This document shows positions 20,942 through 33,382 of a stretch of 64,000 bases of DNA, piece by piece. The notes under the pieces were generated by a model that worked only from the letters and a program-made list of their open reading frames with translations, did no database searches and was not told where the DNA came from. The translations under genes were made by a program, and so were the position numbers. Position 1 is the first letter of the stretch. The number at the start of each line of letters is the position of its first letter. The stretch is from Rothia nasisuis (GTDB lineage Bacteria > Actinomycetota > Actinomycetes > Actinomycetales > Micrococcaceae): assembly GCF_928381405.1 (NCBI RefSeq), contig NZ_CAKMSB010000009.1, forward strand, positions 1 to 64,000. The letters are read 5' to 3'.

Positions 20942-21961
20942 CTACTTTTCTGCGGAATCAGAACCCGTTGAGGTGGGGGCCGGAGTTGCCCCAAAGACCA
21001 GGGCGGTGGCTGCCTGCACCGAATAGGGCTTGGTGGAGTCCTTCACTTCAGGGGTCTTCCGTTCGGTCTGCACAGACGCAGTACGGCGCTGGTCAATACC
21101 TCTGGTAGAGGCAGAGCCGACCAGGCCAGCGGTCAGCGACCCCGCTGTGGCGGTAGAGCGGCCCGTTTCTTGAGATCCATCCTGCTCAGGAGTTGCCATG
21201 TGCCGCGGAGGGGGCATCTCAGCGCTTTCTACTATCTCAGTATCCTGAGACTGCTCCCCCTCACGGCGGGCCTTCTCGCTCGCGTCAAACTCAGCTCGCG
21301 TCATCACACCGGGCACTACCTCACGCAGGCGCTCCACGCTCAGAGCTCCCTCACGTACCACAACCAGGCGGTCAGAGGTGCAGTCCACAATAGTGGAAGG
21401 CTGGACGTCAAACCCCCAGCGGCGATTTACCGGGCGAGGGCCGCCGTCAAAAATGACAGAAACATCATTGCCTAACTGGGTGGCAGCCTCCTCAGCCGTG
21501 GTTGCAGCGGGGCGCCCAGTCTTATTAGCCGAAGACACCGCCAGCGGGCCCAGGTTCTTCAAAAGCTCAAGAGCTACCGGATCATTGGGCACGCGCAGGG
21601 CAACCGTGCCCTGTGTCTCACCGAGATCCCAGTTGAGAGATGGTTGCGCGTAGAGGATGAGGGTCAGCGCACCGGGCCAAAACTCACGAGCTAGAGCACG
21701 GGCGTCCTCAGAAACCTCATCGGCTAAACCGGCCAGCACCGACTCGTCGTATATCAGTACCGGCGGTGGCATCTGACGGGTGCGGCCCTTGGCAGCCAGC
21801 AGATGACTCACTCCCTCTACTGAAAAAGCATCGGCCGCAATACCGTAGACGGTATCCGTAGGAATCACAATGGTCTTGGCCTCAGCAATCACCGCTTGGG
21901 CAGTTGCAATGGCATCGCCCAGGGCCCTGGCGTCAGTTGCAGAAACAATGGTTGCGTTCAC
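20942..21961 (-). CDS. L-threonylcarbamoyladenylate synthase (TsaC/YwlC/Sua5 family)
   Basis: The enzyme makes threonylcarbamoyl-AMP from threonine, bicarbonate and ATP for the t6A37 modification of ANN-decoding tRNAs. The YrdC fold spans residues 20-205 with VIPTDTVYGIAADA, KGRTRQMPPPVL, FWPGALTLIL, ALRVPNDPVALELL and PLAVSSANKTGRPA. Residues 215-339 form an extra low-complexity, Ser/Thr/Glu-rich tail not needed in TsaC enzymes of about 200 residues, and it does not look like the Sua5 domain. GTG start. It lies downstream of prmC in the conserved actinobacterial order. Confidence 0.9.
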   Translation of the reverse strand: MNATIVSATDARALGDAIATAQAVIAEAKTIVIPTDTVYGIAADAFSVEGVSHLLAAKGRTRQMPPPVLIYDESVLAGLADEVSEDARALAREFWPGALTLILYAQPSLNWDLGETQGTVALRVPNDPVALELLKNLGPLAVSSANKTGRPAATTAEEAATQLGNDVSVIFDGGPRPVNRRWGFDVQPSTIVDCTSDRLVVVREGALSVERLREVVPGVMTRAEFDASEKARREGEQSQDTEIVESAEMPPPRHMATPEQDGSQETGRSTATAGSLTAGLVGSASTRGIDQRRTASVQTERKTPEVKDSTKPYSVQAATALVFGATPAPTSTGSDSAEK

Positions 21962-21982
21962 GCTCTTTATTCTTTCATATTC

Positions 21983-22936
21983 CTAGGTAGCGGGTTTGTA
22001 GCCTGCTGTGTGGCGGGGTTTACCCGCCAAATCGTCATAAGAGACAATGCGCTCATACCCGGCTGCTACGAAGGTGCGGCGCATTAGCTCACGCTGGGTC
22101 TCGGCATGCTCCATAATCAGGTAGCCTCCGGGGGCTAGCAGGGTAAAGGCACGGGTGGCGATAGCGCGGGGCAGTTCCATGCCGTCCGCTCCCCCACCGT
22201 AGAGGGCAAGGGCCGGGTCGTGGTCGCGCACCTCTGGGTCCTTGGGTACGGCACCGGCAGGAATATAGGGCGGATTAGAGGCCACCAGGCTCACCCGGCC
22301 TTCGTACTCAGGTAGTGCGGTGCGAGCATCGCCCCGAACGAGGGTCACCCCGTAGGGTGTGAGGTTGCGCTCGGCCCAGGCAGCTGCTTCGGTAGAAAGC
22401 TCAACCGCAAGGACCTTCGCCCCTGGCTCCTCGTGCGCCAGTGAGGCAGCGATAGCCCCGCTACCGGTACACAAATCCACCACAACTGGCTTGACGGGTA
22501 GCTGGCCGTGCTCCTGCAAGGAACGGTAGACGGTCAAGGCACGCTCAACCAGCAGCTCGGTCTCGGGGCGGGGCACAAACACCCCCGGGCCCACCGACAG
22601 AGTCAACGAACGAAAGTGGGCCTGGCCGGTGATGTGTTGCAGGGGCAGGCGCTGGCCACGCAGGGTCACCAGCCGACCGAATCCGTCCGGAGCCGGGTGC
22701 CCCAGCAGAGCCAGGGCCTGGACCCTGCCCCGGCTCACATGCTCGGTTTCAGGTGGTTGAGCACCGGCGATGCCACCTGCCTGAATTGCCGCGTGAGCCT
22801 GACGTTCGAGAGCGTAGGCCGCTAACAGTTGCGCGTCCGTAGCAGCCGACTCAACACCGGCCGCCACCAGGTAGGCCGAAGCCCGGCGCAGAGCTGAATC
22901 AAGCTCCTCGCCGGGCGCGGTGACAAACTCAGTCAC
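21983..22936 (-). CDS. prmC: Release factor glutamine N5-methyltransferase
   Basis: SAM-dependent methyltransferase that methylates the GGQ glutamine of release factors. It has a helical N-terminal domain (about residues 1-100), FVPRPETELLVE, the SAM-binding motif VVDLCTGSGAIAASLA and the hallmark VASNPPYIP. The GTG start lies two bases after the prfA stop, so it is translationally coupled to its substrate gene. Confidence 0.95.
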   Translation of the reverse strand: MTEFVTAPGEELDSALRRASAYLVAAGVESAATDAQLLAAYALERQAHAAIQAGGIAGAQPPETEHVSRGRVQALALLGHPAPDGFGRLVTLRGQRLPLQHITGQAHFRSLTLSVGPGVFVPRPETELLVERALTVYRSLQEHGQLPVKPVVVDLCTGSGAIAASLAHEEPGAKVLAVELSTEAAAWAERNLTPYGVTLVRGDARTALPEYEGRVSLVASNPPYIPAGAVPKDPEVRDHDPALALYGGGADGMELPRAIATRAFTLLAPGGYLIMEHAETQRELMRRTFVAAGYERIVSYDDLAGKPRHTAGYKPAT

Positions 22937-22938
22937 GG

Positions 22939-24021
22939 TTAGCCGTCGTCCGAACCGAGCTTTTCAAGGCGGGCTGCCTCGTCCATCTCAATAGCGGACT
23001 GCACCACGGCCTCAAGGTCACCGTTGAGCACGGCATCTAGGTTGTAGGCCTTGTAGCCGGTGCGGTGATCCGCAATACGGTTTTCGGGAAAGTTATAGGT
23101 GCGGATGCGCTCAGAACGGTCCATGGTACGCACCTGGGAGTGGCGCTTCTCGGCGTTCTCAGCATCAATCTGCTCCTGCTGCCAGGCCAACAGGCGGGCA
23201 CGAAGCACGCGCATAGCAGCTTCACGGTTCTGAATCTGAGACTTCTCGTTCTGCATAGCAACCACAATGCCGGTGGGCAGGTGGGTGATACGTACAGCAG
23301 AGTCGGTGGTGTTCACCGACTGACCGCCGGGCCCTGATGAACGGTAGACATCGATCTTCAAATCGTTCTGGTTAATCTCGATTTCCTCGGGCTCATCGAC
23401 TTCGGGGAAGACCAAAACACCGGCAGCCGAGGTGTGGATGCGCCCCTGAGACTCGGTGGCTGGCACACGCTGGACGCGGTGTACACCTCCTTCGTACTTA
23501 AGGTGGGCCCACACGCCTTCGGCGGGGTCGGTTGAGGTACCCTTGATGGCGACCTGGGCGTCCTTGTAGCCCCCCACATCGGTGGTCTGGGAGGAGATCA
23601 TCTCGGTCTTCCATCCCTTAGACTCGGCGTAGCGGGTGTACATGCGCAGCAAATCGGCTGCAAAGAGCGATGCCTCGTCGCCACCTTCACCGCCCTTGAC
23701 TTCGAGAATGACGTTGCGGCCGTCATCCGGATCACGAGGAATCAGCAGGCGGCGCAGTTTCTCTTCAGCCTGGGGCAAGACGGCCTCAAGCTCCTTAACC
23801 TCAGCAGCGAAATCGGGGTCTTCAGCAGCCATTTCGGAGGCTGCCTCGATATCGTCACGCAGGGAGTTCACACGGTTATAGGCCTCGACGATGCCGTTGA
23901 GCTCTGCGTAGCGGCGACCCAGCTTGCGGGCTTTCCCCTGATCAGCGTGGACGGCTGGGTCAGCCAGTTGCTTCTGCAGCTCTGCGTGCTCATCGAGCAA
24001 CCCCTGAATGGAATCAATCAC
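22939..24021 (-). CDS. prfA: Peptide chain release factor 1
   Basis: 360-residue RF1 that reads UAA/UAG. The stop-codon-recognition tripeptide is in [10 protein letters not shown] and the catalytic GGQ is in [22 protein letters not shown] start. Coupled to prmC. In many Actinobacteria rpmE lies between rho and prfA; it is absent from that position here. Confidence 0.97.
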   Translation of the reverse strand: MIDSIQGLLDEHAELQKQLADPAVHADQGKARKLGRRYAELNGIVEAYNRVNSLRDDIEAASEMAAEDPDFAAEVKELEAVLPQAEEKLRRLLIPRDPDDGRNVILEVKGGEGGDEASLFAADLLRMYTRYAESKGWKTEMISSQTTDVGGYKDAQVAIKGTSTDPAEGVWAHLKYEGGVHRVQRVPATESQGRIHTSAAGVLVFPEVDEPEEIEINQNDLKIDVYRSSGPGGQSVNTTDSAVRITHLPTGIVVAMQNEKSQIQNREAAMRVLRARLLAWQQEQIDAENAEKRHSQVRTMDRSERIRTYNFPENRIADHRTGYKAYNLDAVLNGDLEAVVQSAIEMDEAARLEKLGSDDG

Positions 24022-24087
24022 GGTTTCTTGCCTCTTCTATATCGGTGCCCCACCGGGGCACACATCTTGTCTTAACGCTCTAGAGCA

Positions 24088-24120
24088 CCGCCTGCCCCGC
24101 GTGAGTGCGGGTGCAGGCGG
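24088..24120 (-). terminator. Hairpin between rho and prfA
   Basis: CCGCCTGC (24088-24095) pairs with GCAGGCGG (24113-24120), with an inner CCCGC/GCGGG stem. It lacks a T tract on the minus strand, so it may be a weak terminator, an mRNA-processing hairpin or a stabiliser. Confidence 0.45.
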
Positions 24121-24136
24121 GTATTGCCTGACGGGG

Positions 24137-26227
<2,091 letters not shown>

Positions 26228-26508
26228 GAAGAATTCCTTCTCTCGAAATGTCGTTGATTTCGCGGTTCGTTCTGGCACAACAGATGTGCCATGCCCAGAG
26301 CGGGCGAGTAATGGTAAAGATGCAGGCCGGTAGAGCGAGCACAGGTATGTATGCACTGGCTAGTTGGCCTGGCGCGGTGCGCCATGCCTCTGTCACGGGT
26401 GTGGTCAGAGGCCGAGCGCAAATGCCGGTAGGCTGAGCGCCTCAGACGAGCTTAGGTAGCAGGCTTCTGGCTACTGTTAAGCTCCAGGTGATGAAGAAGG
26501 CGGTGAGA
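26228..26508 (-). promoter_or_regulatory. Long rho leader region with hairpins
   Basis: About 280 bases separate the rho start from the thrB terminator. On the minus strand they can form TGGCACA-tctgt-TGTGCCA (26273-26291) and GGCGC-acc-GCGCC (26371-26383). No conserved gene is seen. rho is autoregulated through its leader in other bacteria, so a regulatory 5' UTR is plausible. I cannot place the promoter. Confidence 0.4.
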
Positions 26509-26530
26509 AAGCTACCGCTGATGGTAGCTT
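26509..26530 (-). terminator. Terminator after thrB
   Basis: AAGCTACC (26509-26516) pairs perfectly with GGTAGCTT (26523-26530) across a 6-base loop. On the minus strand it continues into TTTCTC. It lies 7 bases past the thrB stop and closes the argS-lysA-hom-thrB unit. Confidence 0.7.
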
Positions 26531-26536
26531 CTGCGC

Positions 26537-27553
26537 TTACGCGGTTTCTTCATAGGTAAGCATAGCACCTTCTGTATCGATATCGATATCAAGTACACGC
26601 CAGGTCACATCGCGCCCTTCGTGCCTATTGGGCTCAGACTGCTTTGCGAAGGAGCGAATGGCGGCGCCAACTGCCGCACGCTCCTCCTGCCCCCGAGCCA
26701 GAACCATGACGGTGGGGCCAGCACCCGAAATCACGGCCGCGTAGCCCAGGCCGCGCAAGTGCTTGACCAGGGCTGCTGAGGGCTTCATGGCCACCGCCCG
26801 ATAGGGCTGGTGAAGCAAATCGCTGGTAGCCGGAAGCAGATATTCAGGGAAGGATGCCAAAGCCTGGGTCAGCAAGGCCGCACGACCAGAGTTGACGGCA
26901 GCTTCGCGGTGCGGAACGGTCTCTGGGATCAGCCCACGAGCCACCTTAGTGGGTACCTCGTAATCAGGAATGGCGATGATTGGCACAACACTGGCGTGTG
27001 CCGGAACGGGCAGAGAGTGCCAGCCCGAATCGTCCCCATAAGAGATGACCACGTGCCCGTAAAGACTGGGAGCTACATTATCGGGGTGGCCCTCCATTCC
27101 AGAGCAAATTTGCAGGACGGCATCAGCGTCTAACCGGTGCTCGGCAGGCAGTAAACCGTTGGCGGCGGTAACACCGGCGACGATAGCCGAGGCTGACGAG
27201 CCCATGCCGCGTGAGTGCGGAATACGGTTGTGAGCCTTGATGTGCAGTGAGGGCATCTCAAAGAGACCCACGGCCTTCCAGGCCGTCAGCATGGCTTTGA
27301 CAACCAGGTGGCTGGCATCCCGGGGAACCTCGTTAGCCCCTTCACCGGTCAGGTCAAAGGTCAGCTCCCCCACCCCAGCAATGCGGGTGACCACCAGGTC
27401 ATCGTAGTGGGCCAGAGCCAGGCCCAATGAATCATAGCCGGGGCCTAGGTTGGCCGAAGAGGCAGGTACCCTGACGGTGACGCGGGCACCCACCGGAATT
27501 TCATCCGGGGAGACAAAAGGCTCATCTGAGCCGTCAATCATGGGAAGATTCAC
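26537..27553 (-). CDS. thrB: Homoserine kinase
   Basis: GHMP-family kinase, 338 residues, phosphorylating homoserine on the way to threonine. Motifs: VRVPASSANLGPGYDSLGLAL, the phosphate loop PHSRGMGSSASAIVAG and the C-terminal VISGAGPTVMVLA. The GTG start lies 5 bases after the hom stop; an internal ATG four codons later is an alternative. In many Actinobacteria thrC lies between hom and thrB; it is missing here. Confidence 0.94.
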   Translation of the reverse strand: MNLPMIDGSDEPFVSPDEIPVGARVTVRVPASSANLGPGYDSLGLALAHYDDLVVTRIAGVGELTFDLTGEGANEVPRDASHLVVKAMLTAWKAVGLFEMPSLHIKAHNRIPHSRGMGSSASAIVAGVTAANGLLPAEHRLDADAVLQICSGMEGHPDNVAPSLYGHVVISYGDDSGWHSLPVPAHASVVPIIAIPDYEVPTKVARGLIPETVPHREAAVNSGRAALLTQALASFPEYLLPATSDLLHQPYRAVAMKPSAALVKHLRGLGYAAVISGAGPTVMVLARGQEERAAVGAAIRSFAKQSEPNRHEGRDVTWRVLDIDIDTEGAMLTYEETA

Positions 27554-27558
27554 AATCT

Positions 27559-28842
27559 TTAGCCCTCCACGCGAATCACGGAAGTGATGTCACGCACTGT
27601 ATCAAGGGCATCGACCACAGCCATGGTCTTACGCAGATTAGCATCGGCTGCACGGTGAGTGACGATGCGAATAGAAGCGGTTCCGTTCTGATTCTTAACC
27701 TGCCGCATGGTCTCAATCGAGACACCGTGCTCGGCGAAGATACGGGCGATATTAGCCAGTACACCCAGCTTATCTTCTACGATGATTCCTACCGAGTAGC
27801 GGGAAATAACCTCGTTCATGGGGGTCGCGGCCAGCTGGGCGAAAGAAGACTCAGGAATGCCAGGGCCGCCCAGCACCAGGCGGCGGGCTAACGAAACGAA
27901 GTCCCCCAGCACAGCCGAAGCGGTAGGGGCCCCACCGGCGCCGGGGCCGTAGAACATGAGCTCACCGGCATTCTCGGCCTGCACAAAAACCGCGTTGTAG
28001 GCACCGTGCACGGATGCCAGCGGGTGGCTACGGGGAACCAGGGTGGGGTTCACCCGGATGTTGACACCCTCGCCGTCCTTCTCACACACAGCTAGGAGCT
28101 TAATGACGTAGCCGTCCGCAGCTGCTGCAGCGACGTCGTCCGCCGTCACTGATGTAATGCCCTCGCAGTGAACGTCGTCAATGGTAAAGTCGGAGTGGAA
28201 GGCCAGAGAGGCAACGATTGCGGCCTTAGAAGCAGCGTCATGGCCCTCGACATCCGCGGTCGGGTCAGCTTCGGCATAGCCCAGACGCTGGGCTTCAGCC
28301 AGCGCATCAGCAAACTGGGCGCCGGTGGTGTCCATCTGATCCAGAATGTAGTTGGTGGTGCCGTTCATAATACCCAGCACGCGGGATATCTGATCACCTG
28401 CTAGCGAGTCACGCAGGGGCCTTAGAATCGGAATAGCACCGGCAACCGCAGCCTCGTAGGAGAGCTGAGCACCGCTCTGAGCAGCAGCCGCAGCTAGCTC
28501 AACGCCGTGCTTAGCTAACAGGGCCTTGTTCCCCGAAACCACCGACTTACCGGCGTTCAAAGCCCGCAAAAGCCGGGTGCGGGCAGGCTCAAGGCCGCCG
28601 GTCAGCTCAATCACTACATCGGCCGCATCAATGAGGGCCTCTGCCTCGGTCGTGTACAGCTCGGGGGCAGCATTGTAGTGGCGCTGGGCCGCGGTATCGC
28701 GCACAGCAATACCGAGTAGCTCCACCTCAGCGCCAATTCGATCACGCAGGGACTCGGCGTCTTCAATGAGCATGCGGGCAACCTGGGAGCCGACGTTACC
28801 GGCACCCAGCAAAGCAACTTTAATGGTGGGGGTGGATCCCAA
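27559..28842 (-). CDS. hom: Homoserine dehydrogenase
   Basis: 427-residue enzyme reducing aspartate semialdehyde to homoserine. NAD(P)-binding LLGAGNVGSQVARML, catalytic region SYEAAVAGAIPILRPLRDSL with GIMNGTTNYIL, and a C-terminal ACT domain (about residues 350-425, LGVLANIARIFAEHGVSIE) for feedback control by threonine. The start is a TTG with AGGAG six bases upstream. Confidence 0.95.
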   Translation of the reverse strand: MGSTPTIKVALLGAGNVGSQVARMLIEDAESLRDRIGAEVELLGIAVRDTAAQRHYNAAPELYTTEAEALIDAADVVIELTGGLEPARTRLLRALNAGKSVVSGNKALLAKHGVELAAAAAQSGAQLSYEAAVAGAIPILRPLRDSLAGDQISRVLGIMNGTTNYILDQMDTTGAQFADALAEAQRLGYAEADPTADVEGHDAASKAAIVASLAFHSDFTIDDVHCEGITSVTADDVAAAAADGYVIKLLAVCEKDGEGVNIRVNPTLVPRSHPLASVHGAYNAVFVQAENAGELMFYGPGAGGAPTASAVLGDFVSLARRLVLGGPGIPESSFAQLAATPMNEVISRYSVGIIVEDKLGVLANIARIFAEHGVSIETMRQVKNQNGTASIRIVTHRAADANLRKTMAVVDALDTVRDITSVIRVEG

Positions 28843-29018
28843 GGTATCTCCTGACGTAAGTGGTAGGCGGGTCTGCTCACCATGCTAATGGGTGGGGCAG
28901 GTTTTCCCGCTCTCTGAACAGATATTTCTCACGGACTGATTGGTGGCAGGCTACCCTCATGCCGCTTGCCCACCGTGAGGTGAGGCAGGTAGACGGTAGT
29001 TAACTGCTTACGGGAAAC

Positions 29019-30503
29019 CTAGACTAGGCCCAGGTCGCGGGCCAGCATGTCGTCTTCGGTCTCCCGGCGGATTATCGCGCGGGGGGCGCTGCCTGCTACA
29101 GTTGCGACAACCGGCGGGCGGGTGAGGTAGTTGTAGTTGGAAGCCATGACGTGGTTGTAGGCACCGGTGGCCGGAACAGCCAGAATATCGCCTGCCTCCA
29201 AATCAGCTGGCAGGTAGCAGTAGCGAATCACAATGTCACCGGATTCACAATGCTTACCCACCACACGGCACAGTACCTGCTCACCCCCCGGAGCCCGGTT
29301 GGCTAGGGTCACGGCATAGTCGGACTCGTAAAGCACCGGGCGGGGGTTATCACTCATGCCACCATCCACCGAGACGTAGCGGCGCACTCGAGTGTCGCCG
29401 TTTTCGTCTTCGATGGAGACATCTTTGATGGTACCAACCGTATAGAGGGTGATACCGGAGGGGCCAGAGATGGAACGGCCCGGCTCAAAGGAGAGGTGGG
29501 GAATGGTCATACCCACCTTGGCGCAGGTCTTAGAGACCATGTCAGCCAGTTCAGTGGCGATATCAGCTGAACTGCGCGGATTATCCTGCTCGGTGTAGCC
29601 GATACCGTAGCCACCGCCCAGGTCAATCTCGGGCAGCACCACACCAAAGCGCTCATTGAGCTGTTGCATGTAGGTCAGCACCTTCTCAGCTGCCCTGCCA
29701 AAGCCCTCGGCCTCAAAAATCTGGGAGCCAATGTGACAGTGCAGGCCGCGCAGGTCAAGGTGCTCACTCCTGATAGCCAGGGCAGCAGCAACGGTAGCGT
29801 AGGCATCATCAGCTGTAATACCCAGCTCAATCAGCTCAGCAAGCTCCAGACCAGCCAGGGGCGCGGTTCCAGGCGCCAGAGACTGGCCAAACTTCTGATC
29901 CTCGTGAGCCGTAGCAATGAAGTCATGGGTGGAGGCATGGACGCCAGGGGTCACACGCAGCATAACGGGCGCAACCACACCCAGCTCGGCTGCCACCGAC
30001 TCAATCAGCCGAACCTCGGGCACCGAGTCTGCCACTATGCGTCCTACCCCGTAGCGCAAGGCACGAGCAATTTCGGGTGCCGACTTATTGTTACCGTGCA
30101 AGGCAATTTTGGCACCGGGAACCCCGGCCCGCTGTGCAATAGCCAGCTCGCCGCCGCTGGCGGTATCCAGGCAGAGGCCCTCTTCTTCTGCCCACTTGGC
30201 GACAGCGGTAGCCAAGAAGGACTTACCGGCGTAGTAGACCGACACCTCAGCACCGTGAACTTCAAAAGCGGCCTCAAAGGCCGAGCGAAACTCAGCAGCA
30301 CGAGCGCGGAAGGTGGTCTCAGAGAAGACATACTCCGGGGTGCCGAAGTCGGCAACCAGCTGGCTGACGGGGGTTCCATCCACCTCGAGCTCGCCACTGT
30401 CGGAGCGGGTGAAGGAGGGCATCCAAATCACCGGGTCGAGGGTAGCAGGGTACTCGGGGTAGCTCAGCCAGTCTGGCTTGAGCAGGGCGGGTTCAGCTCC
30501 CAT
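29019..30503 (-). CDS. lysA: Diaminopimelate decarboxylase
   Basis: 494-residue PLP enzyme converting meso-diaminopimelate to lysine. The PLP lysine is in VYYAGKSFLATAVAKW. Glycine loop DLGGGYGIGYT, EPGRSI and the cross-subunit CESGDI motif are present. The final step of lysine synthesis controls the balance with peptidoglycan precursors. It starts 14 bases after argS on the same strand. Confidence 0.95.
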   Translation of the reverse strand: MGAEPALLKPDWLSYPEYPATLDPVIWMPSFTRSDSGELEVDGTPVSQLVADFGTPEYVFSETTFRARAAEFRSAFEAAFEVHGAEVSVYYAGKSFLATAVAKWAEEEGLCLDTASGGELAIAQRAGVPGAKIALHGNNKSAPEIARALRYGVGRIVADSVPEVRLIESVAAELGVVAPVMLRVTPGVHASTHDFIATAHEDQKFGQSLAPGTAPLAGLELAELIELGITADDAYATVAAALAIRSEHLDLRGLHCHIGSQIFEAEGFGRAAEKVLTYMQQLNERFGVVLPEIDLGGGYGIGYTEQDNPRSSADIATELADMVSKTCAKVGMTIPHLSFEPGRSISGPSGITLYTVGTIKDVSIEDENGDTRVRRYVSVDGGMSDNPRPVLYESDYAVTLANRAPGGEQVLCRVVGKHCESGDIVIRYCYLPADLEAGDILAVPATGAYNHVMASNYNYLTRPPVVATVAGSAPRAIIRRETEDDMLARDLGLV

Positions 30504-30517
30504 AAAGACGGGGCTCC

Positions 30518-32179
30518 TTACATTTTTTCGGGGGCAGTAACGCCCAGCAGGCCCAGGCCGTTAGCCAGCACCTGGCGGGCAGCATTGTTGAGTAGCAGGC
30601 GGGTGCGGTGCAGATCGGTGACCTCTTCCTCGCCCCTGGGGGCGACGTGAGAGACCCCGTACCAGCGGTGGTAGGCACCGGCCAGGGTTTCCAGGTAGCG
30701 GGCCACGCGATGGGGCTCACGGAAGTCAGCGGCTTCCTTGACAGCACCGGCAAACTGGCCCAGGGCTGCCACCAGAGCGTTATCGGCCTCAGAGTCTAAC
30801 AGGGCAGTATCAACGGACTCAGTGGTGACGCCAGCAACCTGCGCATTCCGGGCGATAGCGCAGGTGCGAGCGTGGGCATATTGCACGTAGAAGACCGGGT
30901 TCTCGTTGGACTGCCTGGTCAGCAGATTCAGGTCAATATCGATGTTGGAGTCAACCGAGTAGCGGGTTAGCGAGTAGCGAGCTGCGTCCACGCCTACGAT
31001 TTCGACCAGGTCTTCGAGGGTGACCACGGTACCGGCGCGCTTGGACATGCGCACGGGCTTACCGTCCTTCACCAGGTTCACCATCTGGCCAATCATGACC
31101 TCCACCATGTCAGGGTCATCGCCCAGGGCAGCCGCAGCAGCCTTCAGACGCGCCACATAACCATGGTGGTCAGCACCCAGCATGTAGATTGCCAGGTCAG
31201 CAGGGTTCTCTGCGCGCTTGGTCTTATCTTGGAAGTAGGCAATATCACCCGCAATATAGGCAGCATTACCGTCAGACTTAATGACCACGCGATCCTTATC
31301 GTCGCCAAAGTCGGTGGACTTAAGCCACCAGGCTCCGTCCTTGAAGTATAGGTTGTGCGACCCTTTCAGCTTTTCCAGCAACTCGTCAACCTTGCCGTCT
31401 TCAAAAAGGGAATTTTCATGGAAGTAGACATCGAAGTCGACCCGGAAGTCGTGCAGGGATTCCTTGATCTCCTCGAACATGAATTTAACGCCGGTCGCGC
31501 GGAAGACCTCTTGGGGATCTTCAGTGTCAAGTGCGTCGGGGCGCACCTCTAGCACCCGGTTGGCGATATCGGTGATGTACTCGCCACCGTAGCCGTCCTC
31601 GGGGGCCTCTTCTCCCCTGGCACGAGCCAGCAGAGAGCGGGCGAAGCGGTCAATCTGATTGCCGTGGTCGTTAAAGTAGTATTCGCGCACAACTTTTGCG
31701 CCCTGGGAGATGAAGATACGGGCCAGGGAGTCACCCACGGCGGCCCAGCGGGTACCACCCAGGTGAATTGGGCCAGTGGGGTTAGCCGAAACGAACTCAA
31801 GGTTGATGGTCTGACCGGCCAGGGTGTTGTTGGTGCCAAAAGCTGAGCCCTGCTCAACGATGGTCCTTGCCAGCTCACCGGCTGCGGCTGCGTCCAGAGT
31901 GATGTTGAGGAAGCCGGGGCCAGCGATATCGACTCTTGCCACACCGGGGAGATTGGTGATGCGGACGGCCAGAACCTGCGCCACCTCTCGCGGGTTACGC
32001 CCGACCTTCTTGGAAATTTGCAGGGCGATGTTGGTGGCCCAGTCACCGTGGTCGCGGTTCTTGGGGCGCTCTACGCGCACAGCGGGGGCGCTCTCGCCTT
32101 CGTTCAGGGTCAGTTCACCGGCGTCAAATGCAGCCGCCAGGGCGCCATCAATGGCACTGGAAAGTTCTTCGGGAGTCAT
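30518..32179 (-). CDS. argS: Arginyl-tRNA synthetase
   Basis: Class I synthetase, 553 residues from the ATG at 32179 ([14 protein letters not shown]). The frame is open 56 codons further upstream but is not conserved. HIGH-equivalent [25 protein letters not shown]-equivalent [15 protein letters not shown] and the C-terminal anticodon-binding DALR domain are present. No clear Shine-Dalgarno. First gene of argS-lysA-hom-thrB, the order known from other Actinobacteria. Confidence 0.95.
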   Translation of the reverse strand: MTPEELSSAIDGALAAAFDAGELTLNEGESAPAVRVERPKNRDHGDWATNIALQISKKVGRNPREVAQVLAVRITNLPGVARVDIAGPGFLNITLDAAAAGELARTIVEQGSAFGTNNTLAGQTINLEFVSANPTGPIHLGGTRWAAVGDSLARIFISQGAKVVREYYFNDHGNQIDRFARSLLARARGEEAPEDGYGGEYITDIANRVLEVRPDALDTEDPQEVFRATGVKFMFEEIKESLHDFRVDFDVYFHENSLFEDGKVDELLEKLKGSHNLYFKDGAWWLKSTDFGDDKDRVVIKSDGNAAYIAGDIAYFQDKTKRAENPADLAIYMLGADHHGYVARLKAAAAALGDDPDMVEVMIGQMVNLVKDGKPVRMSKRAGTVVTLEDLVEIVGVDAARYSLTRYSVDSNIDIDLNLLTRQSNENPVFYVQYAHARTCAIARNAQVAGVTTESVDTALLDSEADNALVAALGQFAGAVKEAADFREPHRVARYLETLAGAYHRWYGVSHVAPRGEEEVTDLHRTRLLLNNAARQVLANGLGLLGVTAPEKM

Positions 32180-32319
32180 AGGGACTAGTTTACAGGGTGC
32201 GGCACGCAGGGAGCGGAGCAGGCCACCGTCTACCACCCTCAACTGGGTGCCAGCTATACGCTGATCTCCTTCATTCCGCTGCACCTGAGGGAGACTTTCC
32301 TGGTCCCTTCTGAAGTGGC

Positions 32320-33252
32320 CTAATCGGCAAGTTGCGCTCTCACCCACTCAATGATTCGCTCCCAGACCGTATCACTGGCATAGATAGCGGCGTCTGCGTG
32401 CTCAGCTCCCCCAATCATGGTCAGTTCGGTGGGAATCTTAGCCGCCGAGAGGGCCCGGTGGGCCGCAACCGACTGGTTGGGTGGTACGCAGGTATCACCC
32501 GAACCGTGAAGGTAGTAGACCGGGGCATGAACACGTTCACCTGTTGTCTGGGCTGTGCGGGCGTAATCAATCGGGTGGGCCTTGGCCCAGTTAATTTCTG
32601 CTTGCGAACCTGCCGGAGCCGGGTAGGTCGAGCCAAGCAGGCGCCACTCGGCGCCGTCGTCCTCGGGGTGATCCCGGGGAAAGCCCCAGGCGACGCGGTC
32701 ATCAAAGATTGTACGCAGGTCGCTGACTCCGTAGATAGAGACTGCGCAGCGTGCGGACGCATTCGGCTGCCCCTGCATAGCGCGGGCAGCGAGCACAGGG
32801 GCTGAGAGCCCTTCGAGATAGGGCTCCTGGAGGTGGCCTGTAGCGGCGGCCAGCTGGACCAGGTGCCCTCCGGCTGAGCCGCCTGCCAGGGCTATGCGGG
32901 CCGGGTCGATGTTGAAGTCTTGTGCCCTGGCTTTGAAATAGCGGATGGCGGTTTTGAGGTCGTTGATTTGTGCGGGGAAGAGAGCCTCGTGGCTGAGGCG
33001 GTAGTTGATGGAGGCAGTGGCAAAGCCCGCGTGGGCGAAGCGCTCACGCACCCGATGTAGGCCGTTATCGGCGAGGAGGAAGGAGGATTTGTCGCCAAAC
33101 CGCCAGGCGCCTCCGTGGACGTAGATGAGTAGGGGCGCGGGCTGGTGACTTTCACAGGCAGTCGCGGGAGGGTAGAAGTCGTAGTCATGGGCAGGGTTGG
33201 TGGTGCCTGCGTAGTTGCCTGTGAGGTTAGGGGTGATGGGCTGCACGCTCAT
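32320..33252 (-). CDS. Alpha/beta hydrolase, esterase/lipase-like
   Basis: 310 residues with the oxyanion motif [11 protein letters not shown] (about residue 45), the nucleophile elbow [15 protein letters not shown] (about residue 130), and a late Asp/His pair in [10 protein letters not shown] and GGAEHADA. This resembles the hormone-sensitive-lipase/BD-FAE group of esterases. No signal peptide, so it is cytoplasmic. The substrate is unknown. Likely monocistronic. Confidence 0.85.
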   Translation of the reverse strand: MSVQPITPNLTGNYAGTTNPAHDYDFYPPATACESHQPAPLLIYVHGGAWRFGDKSSFLLADNGLHRVRERFAHAGFATASINYRLSHEALFPAQINDLKTAIRYFKARAQDFNIDPARIALAGGSAGGHLVQLAAATGHLQEPYLEGLSAPVLAARAMQGQPNASARCAVSIYGVSDLRTIFDDRVAWGFPRDHPEDDGAEWRLLGSTYPAPAGSQAEINWAKAHPIDYARTAQTTGERVHAPVYYLHGSGDTCVPPNQSVAAHRALSAAKIPTELTMIGGAEHADAAIYASDTVWERIIEWVRAQLAD

Positions 33253-33322
33253 GGTTGTCCCTTGGCTGGTATGTTTGGTGCGTCCTTGCTGAGTTCTACT
33301 GTAGCGGGTTTGGGCTGTGCGT

Positions 33323-33351
33323 TTGGGTTAGGGGCTGGGGTTTCTGATAAA
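33323..33351 (+). promoter_or_regulatory. Candidate promoter of tRNA-Arg
   Basis: TTGGGT at 33323-33328 and GATAAA at 33346-33351 are separated by 17 bases and lie about 30 bases upstream of the mature tRNA 5' end. Confidence 0.45.
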
Positions 33352-33382
33352 GTATGTGGAGTCGAACCCCTGGTTTGATGTT

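Noticed and set aside
26228-26356. Upstream extension of the rho reading frame to an ATG at 26356
   Set aside because: The GTG at 26227 has a proper ribosome-binding site and starts the Rho_N-type sequence; the extension looks like untranslated leader.
29664-30650. 328-codon open frame on the plus strand
   Set aside because: Antisense to lysA and the argS end; the composition is that of a shadow frame and no family is recognisable.
32180-32347. Upstream extension of argS overlapping the esterase gene
   Set aside because: The conserved ArgRS N-terminus begins at 32179 and the extension has shadow-like composition.
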